A DNA stretch of 64,000 bases. It comes from an uncultured Lachnospiraceae bacterium (GTDB lineage Bacteria; Bacillota; Clostridia; Lachnospirales; Lachnospiraceae). Positions 61,506 through 64,000 of this stretch are shown piece after piece (within the stretch, counting starts at the first letter, position 1; each line of letters opens with the position of its first letter). Position numbers and translations under genes: made by a program. The notes under the pieces were generated by a model. The model was not told the origin of the DNA, searched no databases, and worked only from the letters and a program-made list of their open reading frames with translations. The stretch is from positions 62,001 through 126,000 of the forward strand of contig CADAOZ010000005.1 in NCBI GenBank assembly GCA_902789735.1, written 5' to 3'.

Positions 61506-62361
61506 ATCTGTTCCTTTCAAGCAGCTCGACGATCCCGTCCATAATACGGTCTTCGCTGCTGATGGTTGTCATATTTACACGATATTTCCGGAAGATCCGG
61601 TCTGTCTGGTCCATAATCTCCTTCCGGCGGCGGGCCTCCATTTCCTTCAGCCTGCCGAAACGGCTCAGGAAGGGAATTACGTAACGCCGGCCGGCAAGAT
61701 CATAGGCGCCCGGCGTGAACATGGAAACATCCTCGATCACAATGACCAGCAGGTCATTATTCATGGTGACCCTGCGGATCAGGTTTTCGTTAAGACCTGC
61801 CAGGCCGGGCAGGTCCGTGATCAGAAAGATCATCATTTTTTTACGCTGGGTATCCACGGACCGGGACAGAACTTCAAATACGCCGGTCCCGTTCCCCGCC
61901 ATTTCCTTCCGCCAGCTGTAGAGCTGCTTTTCCAGGTGATCTGTTCCGGACCGGAAATAATTGATCCGGTAGCCGTGATCCCCGGCATAGGCCAGGGAAT
62001 AATCCGCTCCCTGGCGGTCTCCCAGATAGGCCAGGGTCCCGAAGATCATCAGTGCGACTTCGCTTTTCTGCTCGCCGGAAGGAGTATCTCCTTCCATTTT
62101 GCTGCCGCAGTCTCCGACGAAGAGTATGTTATGCTTTTTTTCCGCCACATACCGGCGGATCAGTGTCTTGCCGGTCCGGGAGGAGGATTTCCAGTCAATG
62201 TCATGAACATTGTCACCGAAATCATATTCTTTCAGATCATCGAACTCCAGGCTTCTGCCCCGGAATACCGAACGGAAATCACCTTCCAGTATATTGGAGG
62301 ATTTCCGGCGGGTATAGAGATTGACCTGAGCCTTGATCTTTGCAAGGTAATTGTAATCCAT
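61489..62361 (-). CDS. DUF58 domain protein
   Basis: A 290-residue DUF58 protein. The family core is FRGRSLEFDDLKEYDFGDNV followed by HDIDWKSSSRTGKTLIRRY (about 34-70), then a degenerate vWA-like part (NILFVGDCGSKMEGD, MMIFLITDLPG). It is found beside MoxR ATPases nearly everywhere; role thought to be in assembling or activating membrane complexes. Second gene of the operon. Confidence 0.9.
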   Translation of the reverse strand: MDYNYLAKIKAQVNLYTRRKSSNILEGDFRSVFRGRSLEFDDLKEYDFGDNVHDIDWKSSSRTGKTLIRRYVAEKKHNILFVGDCGSKMEGDTPSGEQKSEVALMIFGTLAYLGDRQGADYSLAYAGDHGYRINYFRSGTDHLEKQLYSWRKEMAGNGTGVFEVLSRSVDTQRKKMMIFLITDLPGLAGLNENLIRRVTMNNDLLVIVIEDVSMFTPGAYDLAGRRYVIPFLSRFGRLKEMEARRRKEIMDQTDRIFRKYRVNMTTISSEDRIMDGIVELLERNRYGFHS

Positions 62362-62405
62362 AGTCTTGTCTCCGCTGTTATTTCACTGTCTCTGCCGGCA
62401 GACAC

Positions 62406-63407
62406 TCAGGGAAGCTTGATTTTGGACACAATAGCGTCAATGATCTGCTCTGTTTCGACCCCGTCCGCAAAGGCGGAATAGTTGAGGCCGATCCTGTGAC
62501 GCAGCACCTGGTGGCTCATTTCCTTGACATCATCCGGCGTCACATAAGTACGGCCCCGCATGAGAGCGACCGCCTTGGCGACCCTTAAAAAGGCAATGGA
62601 GGCACGGGGGCTGGCGCCGATCCGGATATACTCCGCCATCCGGTCATCCAGCAGTCCTTTGGGGAACCTGGTGGCATTGACAATGGCGGAAATATACTGT
62701 TTGACAGACCGGTCCGCATAGACCATTTCCGCAATGTCCTGGACCCGGTCCACATCCTGAATGGTCAGGACCGGCGGGGTCTTCTCAAACTGGCGGGCCT
62801 CCATTTTCTCCAGAACGGTGACCTCCTCATCCATGCTGGGATACGTGATCTTTTCCTTGATCATAAAACGGTCCGTCTGGGCTTCCGAAAGCGGGTATGT
62901 GCCTTCCTGCTCAATGGGGTTCTGAGTAGCAATGACGATAAAAATATCCTGGGGCATTTTGTAGGTAATACCGCCAATGGTCACCTGCCGCTCCTGCATG
63001 GCTTCCAGCATGGCACTCTGGGTCTTGGCGCTGGAACGGTTGACTTCGTCCAGCAGTACAAAATTGGCGAAGACAGGTCCAAAGATGGTCTCGAACTTGC
63101 CGGACTCCTGATGATAGATCTGGGTTCCGATGATATCACTGGGCAGCAGGTCGGGCGTGCATTGTACCCGGGAGAATTTGCCGTCCACGGCGTCTGAAAT
63201 TGCCTTGGCGGCCGTTGTCTTGGCCAGTCCGGGTACCGATTCGATCAGGATATGTCCATCCGCGATGATCGCCGCCGTCAGGGATACCCGGAGTTTGCTC
63301 TGTCCGACTACTTTGCTGCTGTAATAGTCCGAAAGCTTACGGATCACCTCCTGGGCATATTCGAAATCTTCTCTTGCTATACTGGGTCTGGTATTCTGAA
63401 AGGCCAT
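62406..63407 (-). CDS. MoxR-family AAA+ ATPase
   Basis: A 333-residue AAA+ chaperone-like ATPase. MoxR-type Walker A SVPGLAKT at 57-64 (the usual is GxPGxGKT), Walker B NFVLLDEVNRSS at 114-125, sensor 1 IVIATQNPIEQEGTYPL and the C-terminal sensor 2 region SPRASIAFLRVAKA. It leads the DUF58/vWA/vWA/TPR operon. Start at MAFQNTRPS after GGAGG. TATAAT lies about 48 bases upstream. Confidence 0.93.
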   Translation of the reverse strand: MAFQNTRPSIAREDFEYAQEVIRKLSDYYSSKVVGQSKLRVSLTAAIIADGHILIESVPGLAKTTAAKAISDAVDGKFSRVQCTPDLLPSDIIGTQIYHQESGKFETIFGPVFANFVLLDEVNRSSAKTQSAMLEAMQERQVTIGGITYKMPQDIFIVIATQNPIEQEGTYPLSEAQTDRFMIKEKITYPSMDEEVTVLEKMEARQFEKTPPVLTIQDVDRVQDIAEMVYADRSVKQYISAIVNATRFPKGLLDDRMAEYIRIGASPRASIAFLRVAKAVALMRGRTYVTPDDVKEMSHQVLRHRIGLNYSAFADGVETEQIIDAIVSKIKLP

Positions 63408-63454
63408 GCTGCTATTTCCTCCTTCACTGTTTTCATGCGGCCGCATACGGATAT

Positions 63455-63460
63455 ATTATA
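63455..63460 (-). promoter_or_regulatory. -10 element of the MoxR-Bat operon
   Basis: On the minus strand TATAAT, about 48 bases before the MoxR start; the -35 box is poor. The terminator palindrome at 63489-63543 lies just upstream. Confidence 0.45.
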
Positions 63461-63488
63461 ACTATTTTTACATGCTGTATGTGTATAT

Positions 63489-63543
63489 TTTTTTTGAAAA
63501 GTGAACCGGAAACTCTGACTTGCCGGTTCACTTTTCAAAAAAA
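63489..63543. terminator. Bidirectional terminator carrying the GAACCGG palindrome
   Basis: A 21-bp perfect stem: T7-GAAAAGTGAACCGG with CCGGTTCACTTTTC-A7, 13-base loop including CTCTGACTT. A T-tract flanks both sides. The centre belongs to the repeat family seen at 15375-15496 and 37741-37770. On the minus strand it is the second of two tandem terminators after deoC. Confidence 0.85.
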
Positions 63544-63567
63544 GACAGGGGGCGGCTGCCCCCTGTC
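63537..63567 (-). terminator. Terminator of deoC
   Basis: A perfect 10-bp stem, GACAGGGGGC with GCCCCCTGTC and a four-base loop, followed on the minus strand by TTTTTTT. It shares its T-tract with the next palindrome. Confidence 0.85.
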
Positions 63568-63614
63568 TCCCTGTCCGGAAAGCGCGGCCTGTCCCGGCCC
63601 TGCCCCGTCTGAAA

Positions 63615-64000
63615 TCAATATCCTTCTGCTTTCTCCGCCTTGACGATCTTGACGATCCTGCTGGTGCCCAGTCTGGACGCGCCCAGCTCCATGAATTTCT
63701 CGGCGTCGGCAATGCTGGAGATGCCGCCGGCCGCCTTGATCTTTACATCGGGGCCTACGTGGGCCGCGAAAAGGGCCACGTCGTCAAAAGTGGCGCCTGC
63801 TGTGGAGAAGCCGGTGGACGTCTTGATAAAATCGGCGCCCGCTTCCGTGACGATTTTACACATGCGGATCTTCTCTTCCTCTGTCAGCAGGCAGGTCTCG
63901 ATGATGACCTTGAGGATCCTGCCCCTGCAGGCCTTTTTAATGGCCTCGATCTCCTTGCGGACTTTTTTGTCCTTGCCGGCCCTGAGCAGGCCGATATTGA
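63615..64000 (-). CDS. deoC: Deoxyribose-phosphate aldolase, C-terminal part (cut by window end)
   Basis: The last 127 codons of DeoC are in the window; the start lies beyond position 64000. [21 protein letters not shown] and the Schiff-base lysine in FIKTSTGF are present, followed by IKAAGGI and LGASRLGTS. The enzyme splits 2-deoxyribose-5-phosphate to acetaldehyde and glyceraldehyde-3-phosphate in deoxynucleoside use. The C-terminus ends EKAEGY, a normal family end. Confidence 0.94.
   Translation of the reverse strand, partial: NIGLLRAGKDKKVRKEIEAIKKACRGRILKVIIETCLLTEEEKIRMCKIVTEAGADFIKTSTGFSTAGATFDDVALFAAHVGPDVKIKAAGGISSIADAEKFMELGASRLGTSRIVKIVKAEKAEGY

Overview
The window is chromosomal DNA of a GC-rich, low-mobility Bacillota, most likely a Clostridia member of the Lachnospiraceae type. 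The evidence is the gene set: an HprK/Crh-type carbon-control cluster with WhiA and MurB, a glucitol PTS with GutM, DUF3048 and DUF1846 proteins, strong AGGAGG ribosome sites and frequent TTG starts. I see no rRNA, tRNA, insertion sequence, prophage or CRISPR array. Coding density is high and most genes lie on the minus strand.

Layout. 0-8 kb (minus): ftsH, uvrC, then hprK-murB-whiA and a Crh-like HPr, the carbon-catabolite and envelope control cluster. 8-15 kb: a PF12897-type aminotransferase, a DUF3048 lipoprotein, and a four-gene plus-strand operon (thioesterase, nitroreductase, GH2 glycosidase, gamma carbonic anhydrase) converging on rlmH. 15.4-26 kb: a four-copy tandem palindromic repeat, an XRE regulator, a SnoaL-PAS-coiled-coil pseudo-histidine kinase, a NYN-domain protein, an Mrp ATPase, a ComB-family phosphatase, DUF1846, an NSS transporter and a ROK regulator.

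26-34 kb (minus): a complete glucitol/sorbitol PTS operon (sorbitol-6-P dehydrogenase, GutM, IIC, IIB/C2, IIA) followed by its PRD/EIIA regulator and a shorter PRD paralogue without EIIA. Similar AT-rich palindromic sites lie upstream of the dehydrogenase gene and of the short regulator. The IIA protein appears to lack the usual catalytic histidine. 34-43 kb: VanZ, YfbR, rhomboid protease, lipoprotein, voltage-gated K+ channel, RpiB, PepF and CysK.

43.6-47.7 kb (minus) is the most unusual locus: an apparently single transcript for a RanBP2-type zinc-finger membrane protein, a zinc-ribbon membrane protein with coiled coil, a vWA protein, a PP2C phosphatase and a eukaryotic-like Ser/Thr kinase. 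It resembles the vWA/PP2C/kinase triads known from tellurium-resistance-type stress loci, but has no Ter proteins and carries two membrane zinc proteins. Upstream lie a 1229-residue ABC exporter with both halves fused, a D,D-carboxypeptidase and a CwlT-like lysozyme.

54-58 kb: a palindrome made of two consensus DnaA boxes, a candidate C-rich small RNA, a PdxA homologue, an acyltransferase and a MATE pump. 58-63.4 kb is a MoxR-DUF58-vWA-vWA-TPR (Bat-like) membrane operon. The window ends inside deoC. A palindromic repeat family sharing the GAACCGG/CCGGTTC core occurs at 15.4, 37.7 and 63.5 kb.
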